Shown here: positions 15,311 through 24,111 of the stretch, piece by piece
Position numbering within the stretch: position 1 is the stretch's first letter
Layout: every line of letters starts with the position of its first letter
Source: an uncultured Azohydromonas sp.
GTDB taxonomy: Bacteria > Pseudomonadota > Gammaproteobacteria > Burkholderiales > Burkholderiaceae_C
Reading direction: 5' to 3'
Length of the DNA: 32,323 nt
Assembly (NCBI RefSeq): GCF_937926365.1
Contig: NZ_CALAOH010000069.1
Location: 1-32,323 of the forward strand
The notes under the pieces: generated by a model
What the model was told of the DNA's origin: nothing
What the model saw: the letters and a program-made list of their open reading frames with translations, nothing else
Databases searched by the model: none
Program-made: the position numbers and the translations under genes

Positions 15311-15552
15311 TACTGCAAGTGCTTGTTGTGCCAAAGACAATTAGCTGATTCGCTTAAAAGCACTCAACTTTCTCATTTTTTTAGTAGGTAAGATTATGGG
15401 GGATTATCTGAACCAAAACGCTCCGGATAGGCTTTTCTGCCCATCTTTTCCATAACCCAAAAACCATTCCATTCCTGAACTGCCTCAGGTAGCGCCGGCG
15501 TTGTCGGTCAATGGTCCTCAGGCGCTGAAACCGTCCCATTCGCGCAGGCTCT

Positions 15553-16059
15553 TCACCCAAACCGGCGCGAGAGCGCGGCCAGTTCCTCCTTCAGCGTCTT
15601 TTCCATGGCGCTGAGCGCGTTCGCCGCCTCGGCATCGCGCTTGGTGTCGGCCTTGAGCTGCGCCTCCGCCTCGGCCGCCTGCTTGCGCAGCGCCTCATCG
15701 GCCTCGGCCAGGCGCTTGAACGCCGCGCTGTGCAGCACGCTGGTCGCCTCCTTGCGCTCCGCCTCCTGCTGCTTGAGCCCGGCGCGCATCCGCGCCGCCG
15801 CCGCGTCCAGCCCGGCCATCGCCTCCTTGGCCATGCCGTCGAAGGCTTCGGCGCCGATGGAGGCGCTTTCGCCGCCTTCGAAGTCGGGGTGCTCCGGCAC
15901 CAGCAGCACCGTGCCCGCCTCGATGCGCGCGAAGTCCACGTGCGGGTTGAGCTCGCGCAGCGTGTCCAGCGGCACGCTGGTGGGCGAGCGGCCCGGCTTC
16001 AGCAGCCGGCCGAGCTGGCCCTGCAAGTCGCCGGGCTTCCTGATCACGATCATGCGCAT
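15553..16059 (-). CDS. LysM-like coiled-coil protein ending operon B
   Basis: The ATG at 16059 follows a GGAGG site (16064-16068) and gives 168 residues. A longer reading through to 19332 in this frame is an artefact. Residues about 1-58 look like a LysM or tail-protein-X type fold: MRMIVIRKPGDL at the start, then LRELNPHVDFARIEAGTVLLVPEHP, with the usual 'N....l..G..l.vP' ending. Residues about 68-165 form a long coiled coil rich in Ala, Glu, Lys and Arg. It is the last gene of operon B, 17 bp after the beta-helix gene. It may bind peptidoglycan or anchor the tail. The LysM call is by pattern only. Confidence 0.65.
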   Translation of the reverse strand: MRMIVIRKPGDLQGQLGRLLKPGRSPTSVPLDTLRELNPHVDFARIEAGTVLLVPEHPDFEGGESASIGAEAFDGMAKEAMAGLDAAAARMRAGLKQQEAERKEATSVLHSAAFKRLAEADEALRKQAAEAEAQLKADTKRDAEAANALSAMEKTLKEELAALSRRFG

Positions 16060-16076
16060 GGTGGCCTCCGCCGCCC

Positions 16077-19000
16077 TCAGCCGTTGAGGTTGAACTTGCG
16101 CCACTCCTCCGGCAACGGCGCGCCGTTGAGCGCGATGCCGTGGGTGGTGATGTTGCCCAGCACCGCGGCCGACTTCGCGCCCACGATCGTGATGGCCTGC
16201 TCGTCGCACTTCACCCGGTTCGCGTTCACGATGACCGTGGGCGAGTTGATCGACACCGCCGCGCGGCCGCCGCGGTACTCGCAATGGTTGTCGCTGAACA
16301 TCGTGTCGCCCCCAGCCAGCACCACCACCGCCGACACCCGGCCCAGCGAGCGGAAATGGTTGCCCAGCAGCGAGGCGCTGGTGCCGCGCGCCACCAGGGC
16401 GCCGGTAACGTCGGTGTCCAGCTCCGCCGCCACGATGAAGGCCCGGCTGCCCGCCAGCACCAGCGTGTGCCGTTCCTCGATGCGCACCGAGGTCACGCTG
16501 CCGGTGCGCGAGACCAGCGACGCGTTGTTGCCGGCCGTACCGGCGGCGATCAGCTGGTCTTCGACCATGGCGGCGACCCAGGGCGACTGGGCGCCCTCGG
16601 CCGCCGTACCGCCGTCGCGCACGACCTGGTTGTGCTGCACCTCGGCGCGCTGGCACGGCGCGCGCACCATGATCCCGGCGCCCAGCCCGGCGAACTCGGC
16701 CATCGGCGCGATCTCCGCGATCTCGTTGCCGCTCACCCGCGCGCGCTGCGTTGCGATCGTGAGCACGCCCGCGATGAGCGGGCTGCGCGCCGCCTCGAAA
16801 GCCAGGCGCCGCACCGTGTTGCTGGCGATGGTGGCCGTGCCGGTGCGCAGCACCGCGATGCCGGCCACGATGCCGTTGCCGTCGGGCTCGCCGCGCAGGT
16901 CGCGCAGGTGGTTGTTCTCGATCGACACCGTGTCCGAGCGCGCCTCCTCGCCCATCACGATGCCCAGCCCGCAGTCCCGCGCGATGTTGAGCTTGACGAT
17001 CAGCTCCGCCGCCGGCGCCAGCACGGCGATGGCCGCGCCCTCGAAGCCGCTGATCTGGTTGCCCAGCACCTGGGCCTGGTCCAGGCCGTTGGGGTCCAGC
17101 CCCGGCGCCAGCGTGATACCCGCGCCGCTGGGCTCGCGCTCGCCCTGGCGCCCGGCCGCCAGCTTGTTGCCCTCGATCCACGTGCCGCCGGTGGCGCAGG
17201 CGATGCCGGGGCCGTTGACGTCGAGCTGGTTGTCCTGCACCCGCACCGAGGCGCCCGGCAGCGCGATGCCCAGCGCCGCCACCGCGCCGTCGCGGCAGCC
17301 CACCAGCACGTTGCCGCGCAGCCGCGTGTCGAGCAGGTGCGCCACCGGGCCCGCCAGCGTCACGCCCGTGCGCTGGCACCACAGCACGTTGTCCTCGACG
17401 GCCAGCGCGGCGGCCAGCAGCACCGCGGCAGCGCCCTCGCGCGAGGTCTCGGCGCGGATGCCATCGGGCGCCAGCAGGAAGTTGTCGCGTATCGCCACGC
17501 CCGCGCACACGCCGGACAGCGAGATGGCGGCGCTGCGGAAATCGCTGCCGCCCACCGAGGCGATCACCAGCTCCGACAGCCTCGCCCCCGCCACCGTGCG
17601 CAGCGCCACCGCCGGCGTGCGCCCCAGCGACACGACCGCCAGCTTCTCGACCGCCACGGCCAGGCTGGCTTCGACGCTGAAGGCCGTGCCCGGCGCCACG
17701 ATCAGCGTGGCCGGCCCCTGGCCGCGGATCGACACCGAGCGCGCGCCGGCCACGCGCACCGCCTCCTCCAGCGCATAGGTGCCGGGGTGCAGGCACACCG
17801 TGCCGCCCGTGTCGCGCACCCGGTCCACCGCCGCTTGCAGCGTCAGCCGCCCGCTCGCGTGCGACTCGGGCGTGACGCAGGCGGTGCAGGCGCAGTCCGC
17901 GCCCTGCACGTCCGGCGGCCACGGCTGGCGGCAGTCGGTGACGGTGCCGGCGCCCACGTCCCACAGCCCCAGGCGCGCATAGTGGTGGTGCACGCCCCGC
18001 GGCGGCGCGTTCTCCAGCACTTCCACCGAGGCGTCGCTGGTGCGCGCCGCGAACACCCACCAGTCGCCCGCCTTGAAGCCCCGCGTGCCCGCGCTGGAGA
18101 AGCTCACCGTCACGCCGTGTTCGAGCAGCAGCGCCGTGCCCGCCGCGGGCACGGCGATCACGCCGGTGGAGTCCGCGGCGTCCAGGTCCTGGACCTGCGT
18201 GGTGCCGGTGCCCGGGCCGGTGCGGAACACGGCGCCGGACTGGTCCCAGCGCCGCACGCGCAGGTTGCGCTGCGCGAAGCCCGCCGCCGCCATCTCCGCC
18301 GGCAGCGCAGGCGTGAAGGCGATGCGGCGCGTGGCCGTGTCCACCGTGATGCGGCGCATCTCGCCCGCGGCCTGATCGCGCAGCTCGCGCACGTCGTCGG
18401 TGATCTCCACCCACTGGCCGTCGCTGAAGCACAGCACGTCGTCGCGGCCCAGCGATTCGAGCTCCAGCTGGCTGGACGTCGGCATGGCCGACACGCGCGA
18501 GCCCACGCTGGCGTTGTCGCGCGACCACTTGAAGGTGGCCGTCCCGCCGGGCTGTCCGGGGTCGTGGATTTCGACGCGGTAGAGCTGGTTCTCCAGCCCG
18601 CGGTAGCCGCCTGACGGCGGCAGCTCGCAGTACTCGTCCTCCGGCGGCGGCAGGTCGAAGGTGCCCGTGCTCAGGCGCCCGTCGCTGGGCGCGATCAGCG
18701 CGGCCCAGCCCGGCAGGTCGGCGTCGGGCGAGGCGCAGGTGGTGGAGCCGCCGGCATCCTGTGCCAGCACCCGCACCTGCCACACGCCCTGCAGCCGGGA
18801 GCTGGTTTCCACGCCCACGGCCGTCTCGACCAGGTGCGGCGCCTCCAGGTGCGTGACCTCGCGCTGCCACGCGTCCAGGTACACCAGGTGCCGCCCGGCC
18901 GTGGGCAGTGCCGGCGCCGAAGGCAGGTAAGGCTGGTCCGCATAGGCGAGGTCGCCCGCGCGGCGGGGGCCGGCCATCAGCGCGTCGAGCTCCGGGGCGC

Positions 19001-19277
19001 CGCCGCCGTGGTTCTCGGCCAGCAGCCCGTCCACGTACAGCCTCCCGCGCCCGATCGTGAGGCCACCGCCGGCGGCGGTGATGCGGAAGGCCTCCGGCGT
19101 GGTCGCCGACACCGTGGAGCGGCCCAGCACGTCGCTGGCCAGCGCGCGCAGCCGCCGGTCGATCACCGCGCCCAGTTCGTTCACATCGGCATCGAGCACC
19201 ACGCCGCCCTGCTTGAGCTCGACGCCCGCCCAATCGAAGAAGGGGTGATGCCGTACCCGCGAGAAATCGGCAGCCAT
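16077..19277 (-). CDS. DUF6519 / parallel beta-helix tail protein
   Basis: The ATG at 19277 with an AAGGGAGA site just upstream gives 1066 residues. Residues 1-330 fit DUF6519, a domain seen in CIS and phage-tail-like clusters. Its marks are FSRVRHHPFFDWAGVELKQG with GVVLDADVNELG, and later LENQLYRVEIHD and TATFKWSRDNASV. After a short Cys-bearing stretch (CACTACVTPESHASGRL) the protein becomes a right-handed parallel beta-helix (about 465-1050). Repeated short strands with IxxN and VxxN turns appear, for example VAIRDNFLLAPDGI and VSIENNHLRDLRGE. Beta-helices often form fibres or carbohydrate-binding spikes. It lies 20 bp after a gpI-like gene. It is a good candidate for the receptor-binding or decoration protein of set B. 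Confidence 0.82.
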   Translation of the reverse strand: MAADFSRVRHHPFFDWAGVELKQGGVVLDADVNELGAVIDRRLRALASDVLGRSTVSATTPEAFRITAAGGGLTIGRGRLYVDGLLAENHGGGAPELDALMAGPRRAGDLAYADQPYLPSAPALPTAGRHLVYLDAWQREVTHLEAPHLVETAVGVETSSRLQGVWQVRVLAQDAGGSTTCASPDADLPGWAALIAPSDGRLSTGTFDLPPPEDEYCELPPSGGYRGLENQLYRVEIHDPGQPGGTATFKWSRDNASVGSRVSAMPTSSQLELESLGRDDVLCFSDGQWVEITDDVRELRDQAAGEMRRITVDTATRRIAFTPALPAEMAAAGFAQRNLRVRRWDQSGAVFRTGPGTGTTQVQDLDAADSTGVIAVPAAGTALLLEHGVTVSFSSAGTRGFKAGDWWVFAARTSDASVEVLENAPPRGVHHHYARLGLWDVGAGTVTDCRQPWPPDVQGADCACTACVTPESHASGRLTLQAAVDRVRDTGGTVCLHPGTYALEEAVRVAGARSVSIRGQGPATLIVAPGTAFSVEASLAVAVEKLAVVSLGRTPAVALRTVAGARLSELVIASVGGSDFRSAAISLSGVCAGVAIRDNFLLAPDGIRAETSREGAAAVLLAAALAVEDNVLWCQRTGVTLAGPVAHLLDTRLRGNVLVGCRDGAVAALGIALPGASVRVQDNQLDVNGPGIACATGGTWIEGNKLAAGRQGEREPSGAGITLAPGLDPNGLDQAQVLGNQISGFEGAAIAVLAPAAELIVKLNIARDCGLGIVMGEEARSDTVSIENNHLRDLRGEPDGNGIVAGIAVLRTGTATIASNTVRRLAFEAARSPLIAGVLTIATQRARVSGNEIAEIAPMAEFAGLGAGIMVRAPCQRAEVQHNQVVRDGGTAAEGAQSPWVAAMVEDQLIAAGTAGNNASLVSRTGSVTSVRIEERHTLVLAGSRAFIVAAELDTDVTGALVARGTSASLLGNHFRSLGRVSAVVVLAGGDTMFSDNHCEYRGGRAAVSINSPTVIVNANRVKCDEQAITIVGAKSAAVLGNITTHGIALNGAPLPEEWRKFNLNG

Positions 19278-19297
19278 GGGGTCTCCCTTGCAGGTTC

Positions 19298-21490
19298 TCA
19301 GGTCGCGTAGAACACGCCGGCGTGCAGGCCAACGCGCAGGTATTCGTCCAGCCGCACGCGCAGGTTGGCTTCGCGCTGCGGCTGCGCCAGGGCGTTCATC
19401 ACGCCGATCTCGCCGCCGTCGCCCTGGCCGGCATCGAAGGCGGCTTCGCCCGGCAGCGCGTCCGGCGCTTCCTCCGCGCCCGGCGGACGCCAGCGCGGGC
19501 CCGCGCCGTGGCGGATGGCCTCGGCCGTCGAGCGGCGCAGCTGCATGTACGCGGCGTCGCCGTAGCGCGTGCTGGTGAACTGCGGCGCCACCCGCGGGTG
19601 CGCCGCGTCGGGCAGGCAGCGGTGCCGGCGCGGCACCACCGAGTCGGACGGCAGGAAGCAGAAGCGCACGCAACCTTCCTGCGTGCGCCCGGCCCACACC
19701 GGGGCGCGCCAGCCGTCGCCGGCCACGCGGCGGGCCACGAGCAGGCTGTTCGAGGCCATACGCAGCACCTCGGCGTGCACCTTGCCGACCACCGTGCACT
19801 CCACCAGCGTGAGCGCTGCGCCGGCCGGCGTGGGGTCCTCGGCCGTGGCGATGCCCTCGTAGGCCACGGCGGTGGCCGCGCCGGCATCGACGATGCAGTC
19901 GTCCAGCACCACCTGCGCGCCCGCCGCGACGCGCAGCGCGCCCACGATGCAGTGCTCCAGCCGCACCGTCGCGAAGGGGTGCGCCACCACCAGGCCGGGC
20001 GCGCCCGGCTGCGCCGCGCTGCCGTCGGCATGCAGGCGCAGGCCCGGCACCAGCGTGCAGTGGCGCAGCACGATCTCGCGCGGCTCCGCATCACCGGCGT
20101 CGGCCAGCGTCAGCGCGCCGCCCGAGATGACCAGCCCGTCGATCACCAGCCGGGCCCGCGCGCCCAGGTCCAGCACCACGTCGCCGCCGGCGGCCAGCAG
20201 CGGGCGCGCGCCGTTGCTGGCCGCGACCGCCAGGTCCAGCCCCGGCTGCCCGGCGGCCGTCACGCCGTCCAGGCGCAGCACGGGCGTCTGCTCGTAACTC
20301 AGGCTGTCGTCGATGGCGAGCAGGCCGCCCGTGCTTTGCAGCGCATCCAGGTGCGGCTGCAGCGCCTCGGCATCGCGCGCCACGTGCGGCGTGTCCGGCA
20401 ATTCGCCGCGCTCGTACTCGCCGCCGCCGATCGGGCGCGAGAAGCCGTAATGCAGCGTCGCGCGCAGCGGCAACGTCACCTCGGCGCCGGCCAGCACCCG
20501 GCCGCGCTCCGGATCGACCGCGATGCGGCGCGCGGACACCTCGCCCTCATGGTTCCAGCCGCCGGCCGTGTCGCGCAGGTCGGCCACGACGATGTCGGCC
20601 GTGGGCACGTCCTTCCATTCGCCATCGCCCGCGTCGAGGAACTGCAGCAGCAGGCTCTCGCCCGGCCCGTAGTCGTCATCGCGGCTGGCCTGCGGGTCGG
20701 GCTGGGCCTGCGCGGCGCGCACCGCCTGCGCCATGGCGCGCACGCCGATCGGCGCGGGTACGTGCATCGGGCCGGAGAGTTCGCTGATCGAAGCCTCGCG
20801 CCGCGGCTTGCGCCACAGCTGCAGGTCCGCGCCCAGCGGGTTGAGCCGGAAGCGCCGGTTCGCCGGGTCGCCCGGCGCCTCGGCCACCAGCGGCACGTCG
20901 GTGAGCGACCAGGGCTGCAGCCGCCACAGGAACAGCCCGACGTTGGGGATGTTGAAGCGCCCGCTGCCCGCTTCGGGCCGGCGCATCTCGGCCGTGTGCG
21001 CCACTGTGTTGAACGCGCCGCACGACTCGCGCACGGCGCGCATCACGCCCGGCGCGCGCACGCGCGCCGTTGCCGGCGCATGCGGGCGCAGGTGGTTCAT
21101 GTACTGCGTGGTGGCGAGCTGCTCGAAGAACTCGGCCACGTGCGCGGGCCAGGACGTCACGTCGGCCGCGAGCTGCTCCAGCATCAGCGCCGTGCCCTTG
21201 CGGCGCCGGTACGCGATGGTGTTGGCCACCTCGGCGCGCGGCGAGCGCACCGCCGGCGAGGCACCGTGCAGCGGCCGGTAGCCGATCAGGTCGCCGATGT
21301 AGGGCACGGCCCACCCGGCGCAGGTCTCGATGAACTGGTCGTCGTAGAGCTGTTCGAGGTGCGCCTCCAGCGCCTGCAGCTCGCGCGCGAACAGCGCCAG
21401 CAGCGCGCGCAGCGGCTGGCCCTGCTCCGCGTCACGCACGCGGTAGACCGACGGCAGCAGCCCGTAGAGGCGATCGGTGTCCAGGCTCAC
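19298..21490 (-). CDS. gpI-like tail protein with beta-helix middle, set B
   Basis: The GTG at 21490 overlaps the previous stop by 4 bp (GTGA) and yields 730 residues. Residues 1-125 match the CIS phage-tail-protein (TIGR02242-like) pattern: RLYGLLPSVYRVRDAEQGQPLRALLALF, then QLYDDQFIETCAGWAVPYIGDLIGYRPL, and YRRRKGTALMLEQLAADVT with the GT motif. The central part (about 420-590) is a beta-helix with LRHCTLVPG-, VRLEHCIVG- and VLDDCIVD-type turns. The end (about 638-730) has FTSTRYGDAAYMQL and QREANLRVRLDEYLRVGLHAGVFYAT in outline, a recurrent C-terminal block of this family. It connects baseplate wedge to peripheral fibres. The next gene begins 20 bp downstream. Confidence 0.82.
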   Translation of the reverse strand: MSLDTDRLYGLLPSVYRVRDAEQGQPLRALLALFARELQALEAHLEQLYDDQFIETCAGWAVPYIGDLIGYRPLHGASPAVRSPRAEVANTIAYRRRKGTALMLEQLAADVTSWPAHVAEFFEQLATTQYMNHLRPHAPATARVRAPGVMRAVRESCGAFNTVAHTAEMRRPEAGSGRFNIPNVGLFLWRLQPWSLTDVPLVAEAPGDPANRRFRLNPLGADLQLWRKPRREASISELSGPMHVPAPIGVRAMAQAVRAAQAQPDPQASRDDDYGPGESLLLQFLDAGDGEWKDVPTADIVVADLRDTAGGWNHEGEVSARRIAVDPERGRVLAGAEVTLPLRATLHYGFSRPIGGGEYERGELPDTPHVARDAEALQPHLDALQSTGGLLAIDDSLSYEQTPVLRLDGVTAAGQPGLDLAVAASNGARPLLAAGGDVVLDLGARARLVIDGLVISGGALTLADAGDAEPREIVLRHCTLVPGLRLHADGSAAQPGAPGLVVAHPFATVRLEHCIVGALRVAAGAQVVLDDCIVDAGAATAVAYEGIATAEDPTPAGAALTLVECTVVGKVHAEVLRMASNSLLVARRVAGDGWRAPVWAGRTQEGCVRFCFLPSDSVVPRRHRCLPDAAHPRVAPQFTSTRYGDAAYMQLRRSTAEAIRHGAGPRWRPPGAEEAPDALPGEAAFDAGQGDGGEIGVMNALAQPQREANLRVRLDEYLRVGLHAGVFYAT

Positions 21491-24111
21491 GGCAGGGCTC
21501 CCAGGCTGTAGAGCGGGTCGGGATGCAGCGTCAGGATCTCGGCCGGCAGCGGCTCGTGGCCCGATACGCGCATGCGCGCCGCCAGCAGCCGCGGCTGGCG
21601 CGACGGCGTGGGCGGCACGCTGTCGCGAAACAGGAAGTCCAGGTCCACGGCGACCACGCCCGGCACCGTGTGCACGGTGGCGATCACGTCGGATTGCTGC
21701 ACCGGCTGGCCAAGCGCGCGCGCTTCGAAGGCGTAGCGCGCGCGCAGCGTGGCCTCCACCGCGGCGCGCACGGCGGCTTGGTCGTGTGCGGGATCGCACT
21801 TGAGCTTGAGCCCGATGCGGAAGTTCACTGGCTGGTGCGCGAGCAGCCGCACCGCCACGTGCGGGTCGCCGCTGGCCTGCAGCTCGGCCAGCAGCCGCTG
21901 GCGCACCGGATGGTCGGCGCCCAGCACGGCGCCGTCCGCGCCCGCGATGGTGATGGCCACCACCGGGCCCGAGGGCAATTGCAGCAGCGCGGCCTGCGCC
22001 TTGGCGATGCCGGCGAAGGCGCGCGCGAAGTCCTCGTAGTCGAGCAGGCTCACGGCGCGGCCCAGCGTGCGCACGCCCAGCGGCATGCTCGCGCGCGCCT
22101 GCGACGGCGGCTCGGGGTCGGTGCCGCCGAGGGCCGGCAGCGGGTTGCTCACGCCCTTGAAGCCCAGCGGGCGCGTGGCCGCCTGCGTCAGCGTGTCCGC
22201 GCGCACGTTGCCGGCCGCGCCCAGGCCGACGCGCCAGGTCGCGTGCACGTTGTTCGTGCCGCTGGGCAGCCGCGCGCCGGCCACGCCGTCGCCGAAGCGC
22301 ACCCAGGTGCGGCCCTCTTCGTCGCTGTCCAGCGTCCAGGCGCGCTCCTGCGGAGCGGCGCCGTACAGGCTCGCGCGCCGGCTCCAGGCCACGTCGTCCA
22401 CGCGCACCGTCAGCTCGCTGGCGACGCCGCTTTCGCCGGGCGCCAGGCGGTGGGTCAGCGGGCTGCGCTTGAGCTCGAAGCGCTGGAAGGGCTGCGCGGC
22501 GTTGCCCTGGCCCAGCACCTGCGTCGTGGTTTCGCCGTGCGTGGCCGGCGCGACGTTGCCGAACACCACCACGCTCTCGCGCGCCAGCGCCGCCGGCAGC
22601 GCGGGCGTGATGCGCAGCTCGCAGCGCTGCGCGTCCACCACCGTCACGGCGCTGACCGTCGCGGCATGGGCCAGCGGGCTGCCGTCGTCGGCGCGCCGGC
22701 CGCGCACGATCACGCGGCGCCCGGCCAGCAGCCCCTCGGCCGGCACCGCCAGCGGCACGCGGTCGCCGCTCACGGCGGTGGTGACCGGGTAGGGCGCGAA
22801 CTCCAGCCGCTGCGACTGCACGAAGGCGGTGGTCTGGCGCACGGCCTCGGCGAACTGTGCCGTGTAGTTCTCGCCGCGCAGCAGCAGCCGCGTGACCTTG
22901 CCCGACATCGCGAAGTCGTCGCGCGACACCTCGGCCACCGCGCCCACCTGGTAGAGCTCGATGTAGGTGCCGGCCGGCGCCGGCTCGGTGGGCCGGTTGA
23001 ACTCGCCCCGCGCCAGCACCGCGTAGCCGCCCGCCACCACCTCGGGATAGGGCGCGTCCAGGTCCAGGTAGCCGCCGGTGGACGTGGCGCCCGCGGGCGA
23101 GATCACGAAGTCGGGCCACTGGTCGAGCTCCAGCTCCGTGTCGCCGTAGTCCTTGCGGAATTGCTCGGACAGGCTCTTCCAGCGCGGTGCGTTGTGGCCA
23201 TAGGGCGCGCCGCGGCGGCGCAACGCGTGCAGCTGGGGTCGCTGCGAGCTGGGATTCGAGAAGGGCACCAGCGAGCCCAGGGCGCGCCCCCAGGTGATGC
23301 GCGTGCGCTCGCGGGCAGCGTCGGCTTCGACGCGATCGACGAGGCGGAAGTCCCACTGGTCGCTGCTGGCGTCGGCCAGGGCCTCGTCGCCCAGGATGGC
23401 GATGCCGTCGCCCGGCTTGAGCCCCGTGCTGGTGCCGGCCAGCCAGGTCTCCCGGTCGCCGCGGCCGGGGCGGCGCACCTCGTCGAGCCAGGGCCGCATC
23501 GCGTTCCACTGCGGCCGGGCGTCCACGGCCTCGACGGTCTCGAAGGTCTGCGGCAACTCGCCCGGCCCGGGCACGCTGGCGACCCTGAAGCCCGCGCCGA
23601 TGGTCAATGCCGCCGGTACGCCGCTGACGAAGGTGCCGGGCTCCTCCTTGAGCGCGGCCGGCGGCTGCGGTGGCGTCTCCAGCGTGAACGCCAGCCAGGT
23701 CTCGGCCGCCACGCCCGGCCGCAGCCGGTAGCCGATGAGCTTGCCCATCTCCTGCAGCGACACGCGCTCGGTGGCGGTGGCGAGCCAGGACTCGTTGGCG
23801 ATGCGCTCGCTGTAGAAGGTGAGCACGTCGGCCGCGCAGGCGAAGGCGTCGATCAGCCCGATGGTGAAGTCGCCCGTGTCGCGTGTGAGCAGCGCCTGCA
23901 GCGGCCCCGCCGCGGCGGCGCTCAGCCCCGCGTGCAGGCTGTCGCGGAAGGCGGCGTGGTCGCCCGCGCGGTAGGCGATGGCCGGCAGGCCGTGGCGGTT
24001 GGCCGTGTTGCGCGGCGTCGAAGCCTCGATGCCCGCGCAGCAGCCGCAGGCCTGCGCGCCGGGCGTCAGCGGCGCGGCGCCGCCCTTGCCGTCGGGAACC
24101 AGCTCGCTCAT
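21487..24111 (-). CDS. long gpJ-type baseplate assembly protein 2 (TIGR02243-like), set B
   Basis: The ATG at 24111 overlaps the previous stop (ATGA) and follows a GGAGGTGGG site, giving 874 residues. The N-terminus carries a CGCC motif (residues 22-25) followed by GIEASTPRNTANRHGLPAIAYRAGDHAAF, a recurrent start of these proteins. Next is the DFTIGLIDAFACAADVLTFYSERIANESWL block, a helical part of the wedge. The C-terminal 400 residues have a gpJ-like region with TLGRAVSLLDYEDFARAFAGIAKAQAALL and a beta-alpha repeat. It is much longer than gpJ of set A. It probably pairs with the next-listed paralogue to build an elaborate wedge ring. Confidence 0.83.
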   Translation of the reverse strand: MSELVPDGKGGAAPLTPGAQACGCCAGIEASTPRNTANRHGLPAIAYRAGDHAAFRDSLHAGLSAAAAGPLQALLTRDTGDFTIGLIDAFACAADVLTFYSERIANESWLATATERVSLQEMGKLIGYRLRPGVAAETWLAFTLETPPQPPAALKEEPGTFVSGVPAALTIGAGFRVASVPGPGELPQTFETVEAVDARPQWNAMRPWLDEVRRPGRGDRETWLAGTSTGLKPGDGIAILGDEALADASSDQWDFRLVDRVEADAARERTRITWGRALGSLVPFSNPSSQRPQLHALRRRGAPYGHNAPRWKSLSEQFRKDYGDTELELDQWPDFVISPAGATSTGGYLDLDAPYPEVVAGGYAVLARGEFNRPTEPAPAGTYIELYQVGAVAEVSRDDFAMSGKVTRLLLRGENYTAQFAEAVRQTTAFVQSQRLEFAPYPVTTAVSGDRVPLAVPAEGLLAGRRVIVRGRRADDGSPLAHAATVSAVTVVDAQRCELRITPALPAALARESVVVFGNVAPATHGETTTQVLGQGNAAQPFQRFELKRSPLTHRLAPGESGVASELTVRVDDVAWSRRASLYGAAPQERAWTLDSDEEGRTWVRFGDGVAGARLPSGTNNVHATWRVGLGAAGNVRADTLTQAATRPLGFKGVSNPLPALGGTDPEPPSQARASMPLGVRTLGRAVSLLDYEDFARAFAGIAKAQAALLQLPSGPVVAITIAGADGAVLGADHPVRQRLLAELQASGDPHVAVRLLAHQPVNFRIGLKLKCDPAHDQAAVRAAVEATLRARYAFEARALGQPVQQSDVIATVHTVPGVVAVDLDFLFRDSVPPTPSRQPRLLAARMRVSGHEPLPAEILTLHPDPLYSLGALP

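Larger units (their letters stand above)
14925..15552. other. gene-free AT-richer gap with hairpins
   Basis: These 628 bases hold no gene I can support. They contain two clear hairpins (15096-15120 and 15252-15310, listed separately). A seven-T run at 15376-15382 has no strong stem before it. A weak stem, GCCTCAGG/CCTCAGGC at 15482-15523, lies just downstream of operon B. Lines here fall to 35% G+C (15361-15420, 21 of 60). Open frames on the plus strand at 15028-15391 look accidental. Confidence 0.55.

Noticed and set aside
15352..15382. Seven-T run at 15376-15382 as an intrinsic terminator
   Set aside because: The only stem just before it (GCTT/AAGC) is four bases with a two-base loop, too weak.
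15028..15391. Small plus-strand open frames in the central gap
   Set aside because: No ribosome binding site, no coding-like composition, and they run through two hairpins. Products show no family pattern.
15482..15523. GCCTCAGG/CCTCAGGC stem as the terminator of operon B
   Set aside because: It has a central mismatch and no T-run on the minus strand side. It could help end transcription, but the evidence is too thin to list.
16140..18614. 824-residue plus-strand open frame opposite the beta-helix gene
   Set aside because: The minus-strand DUF6519/beta-helix protein has clear motifs; the plus-strand product is His/Arg/Ala-rich without pattern.
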